This document shows positions 6,328 to 7,362 of a stretch of 7,362 bases of DNA, piece after piece (the first letter of the stretch is position 1; each line of letters begins with the position of its first letter). Below the pieces are notes generated by a model. That model made no database searches. It was given only the letters and a program-made list of their open reading frames with translations, and was not told the DNA's origin. A program made the position numbers and the translations under genes. Location: contig JAFDUB010000082.1 in assembly GCA_019594025.1 (NCBI GenBank), forward strand, positions 1 to 7,362, read 5' to 3'. This DNA is from Thermoplasmata archaeon. GTDB taxonomy: Archaea; Thermoplasmatota; Thermoplasmata; Halarchaeoplasmatales; Halarchaeoplasmataceae.

Positions 6328-6333
6328 AGGTGG
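6328..6333 (+). promoter_or_regulatory. ribosome binding site of hdrC
   Basis: AGGTGG, seven bases before the ATG at 6341, sits in an AT-rich 45-bp gap after the hydratase gene. The gap also holds AT-rich stretches (6301-6312 and 6321-6327), but none is a convincing TATA box. Whether hdrC has its own promoter or continues the thiolase unit is open. Confidence 0.5.
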
Positions 6334-6340
6334 ATAAAAC

Positions 6341-6871
6341 ATGAGCATAGTAGATTTAACGTCCATGGCTGAGCCGGAAGGCGAGCAGCAGGATAAAATA
6401 AACGAGATAATAAAGAGTCTCAAGGAAGACATACCCAACGATTGCTACCAGTGTGGTAAATGTACCTCCGGCTGTGAAGCCTTTATATTGCTCGAGTTAG
6501 AGCCCCACAAGGTGATGGCCCTTTCAAAATCCGGATTCGTTAGTGAACTCCTTAACTCTGATGTGATATGGACATGTGTGACGTGTTTGAAGTGTAAAGA
6601 AAGATGTCCCCAGGATCTTGCACCGGTGGACGTTATTTTCGCCTTGAAGAATATCGCCGTTGCATCGGGAAAGCAGATAGATACGGGATTTTCAAACATG
6701 CTCCAGGCGGTTTTAGGTTCCGGTTATATCCAACAGCCCAAGGAAGTGGTGGATAAGAACAATAAAGCGGGGACTAGGGAAAGCTTGGGTCTTCCGTCAA
6801 TGCAGAAACCAAAAGAGATACAAAAGCTTCAACAGGTGTTGATGAAGGCGGCTACGGAGACCTTGAGGTGA
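6341..6871 (+). CDS. hdrC: heterodisulfide reductase subunit C-like iron-sulfur protein
   Basis: This is a small soluble electron carrier that passes electrons between an HdrA-type flavoprotein and the catalytic HdrB. The 176 residues carry two [4Fe-4S] motifs: Cys35, 38, 41 and 45 (CYQCGKCTSGC) and Cys79, 82, 85 and 89 (CVTCLKCKERCP), with the HdrC-typical spacing and the linking segment EPHKVMAL. The first motif ends in Cys-Glu instead of the usual Cys-Pro. The N-terminal 30 residues are acidic and polar. The C-terminal part (about 105-176) contains RESLGLPSMQKPKEIQKLQQVL, as in long HdrC proteins. No membrane segment is seen, so it belongs to the soluble HdrABC type and not to membrane HdrDE. 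It lies 45 bp after the enoyl-CoA hydratase and 6 bp before hdrB. Its partner HdrA is not in the window. The true electron donor and disulfide substrate cannot be read from sequence. Confidence 0.88.
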   Translation: MSIVDLTSMAEPEGEQQDKINEIIKSLKEDIPNDCYQCGKCTSGCEAFILLELEPHKVMALSKSGFVSELLNSDVIWTCVTCLKCKERCPQDLAPVDVIFALKNIAVASGKQIDTGFSNMLQAVLGSGYIQQPKEVVDKNNKAGTRESLGLPSMQKPKEIQKLQQVLMKAATETLR

Positions 6872-6873
6872 TC
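6865..6873 (+). promoter_or_regulatory. very strong ribosome binding site of hdrB
   Basis: GAGGTGATC is a nine-base complement to the conserved 3' end of 16S rRNA (GATCACCTC). It overlaps the hdrC stop codon and ends four bases before the hdrB ATG at 6878. It fixes that start and suggests coupled translation of hdrC and hdrB. Confidence 0.65.
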
Positions 6874-6877
6874 ATCT

Positions 6878-7321
6878 ATGGATAAGATAGGATTATACAT
6901 GGGATGTTTGATACCCACAGAACAATACGCATACGAGATGGCTTTAAGAGAAGTTATTCCCGACCTGGGTGTTGAACTGGTTGATGTAGACGGCGTAGCA
7001 TGCTGCGGCGCTCCGCTGAGACATATAAATCTATTCTTGACCATGTACCTTTCCGCCAGGAACATGGCGATATTCGAGAAGGAGGGATTGGATATACTAG
7101 CACCATGTCCCTACTGCCATCAGGCACTTAGCGAGGCAAAACATGTTATGGATAACAACCCCGCTCTTAAGGAGAAAATCAATTCTCATCTTGAAACGGA
7201 AGGACTCACTTACAAAGGTACTGTAAAACATTACCACGTACTGGATCTTTTCCCATGGCAATCCCGAGAAGTTGTAAATAATATAACACGGGAACATCAA
7301 TTGAGCCTCCTACGATTTTAG
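6878..7321 (+). CDS. hdrB: heterodisulfide reductase subunit B-like protein, N-terminal half; C-terminal half missing or frame-broken
   Basis: HdrB is the catalytic subunit of heterodisulfide reductase and normally has about 290-300 residues with two CCG domains binding noncubane iron-sulfur clusters. Here only the first CCG domain is present and intact: Cys10 (YMGC), Cys42-Cys43-Gly44 and Cys77-x2-Cys80 (CPYC), followed by the family-typical RNMAIFEKEG, TYKGTVKHYHVLDLF and VVNNITRE. The frame then runs into a TAG at 7319-7321, almost exactly where HdrB proteins have a conserved Tyr-Gly-Cys. The remaining 41 bases hold further stops in this frame and no recognisable continuation in one frame. 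Sequence errors at a contig end are the likeliest reason. A true frameshift, or a naturally short one-domain protein, is possible. The start is fixed by the strong ribosome binding site, 6 bp after hdrC. Confidence 0.75.
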   Translation: MDKIGLYMGCLIPTEQYAYEMALREVIPDLGVELVDVDGVACCGAPLRHINLFLTMYLSARNMAIFEKEGLDILAPCPYCHQALSEAKHVMDNNPALKEKINSHLETEGLTYKGTVKHYHVLDLFPWQSREVVNNITREHQLSLLRF

Positions 7322-7362
7322 CGGCGTTGTCCTGTTTAGCGTCGAACATCCTGTGGCCCCAA
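7322..7362 (+). other. window tail, probable disrupted continuation of hdrB
   Basis: These 41 bases hold a second in-frame TAG at 7337-7339. If one or two bases are removed near 7320 and 7328, they can be read as Tyr-Gly-Cys codons followed by an open frame. That reading is inference and depends on assumed indels. Nothing else is recognisable here. Confidence 0.3.

Noticed and set aside
1..7362. CRISPR arrays, insertion sequences, attachment sites, rRNA genes or prophage genes
   Set aside because: No spaced repeat series, transposase or integrase motif, terminal repeats or structured RNA gene is visible. The window is almost wholly covered by metabolic genes.

Overview
The window reads as an ordinary protein-coding stretch of a probably archaeal genome. 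The evidence for archaea is TATA-like boxes with purine-rich upstream elements, oligo-T runs at a gene end, a lead gene with no ribosome binding site, a DUF35 OB-fold gene fragment, and heterodisulfide-reductase-type HdrC and HdrB genes. A euryarchaeal or Thermoplasmatota-like source is my best guess, but nothing here fixes the taxon, and a bacterium is not strictly excluded. All real genes are on the + strand. The many reverse-strand open frames are shadows of these genes.

Layout: positions 1-243 hold the 3' end of a DUF35 OB-fold protein, the usual partner of SCP-x-type thiolase and HMG-CoA synthase. A 212-bp intergenic region (244-455) follows, with oligo-T termination signals, a 7-bp inverted repeat and the promoter of the next unit. 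Unit 1 (456-3335) encodes an acyl-CoA dehydrogenase and both electron transfer flavoprotein subunits (etfB, etfA). An 86-bp gap carries a second promoter. Unit 2 (3422-6295) encodes a bacterial-type acetyl-CoA acetyltransferase, 3-hydroxyacyl-CoA dehydrogenase and enoyl-CoA hydratase. After a 45-bp gap, unit 3 (6341 to the window end) encodes HdrC-like and HdrB-like iron-sulfur proteins. The HdrB frame breaks about 40 bp before the window ends.

Together the genes make a complete four-step short-chain beta-oxidation spiral: acyl-CoA to enoyl-CoA, then 3-hydroxyacyl-CoA, then 3-oxoacyl-CoA, then acetyl-CoA. It could also run in reverse, to butyryl-CoA. ETF takes the electrons of the dehydrogenation step. 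The adjacent HdrCB genes suggest, as inference, that these electrons move on to a heterodisulfide-reductase-like complex rather than to a membrane ETF:quinone oxidoreductase, which is not seen here. No acyl-CoA synthetase, CoA-transferase, HdrA or hydrogenase is visible in the window.

The gene set matches the clostridial butyryl-CoA cluster (crt-bcd-etfBA-hbd plus thiolase) in a different order. The main oddities are non-canonical residues at conserved flavin-contact motifs in both the dehydrogenase and EtfA, a charged insertion of roughly 20 residues in the enoyl-CoA hydratase, and the broken HdrB end.
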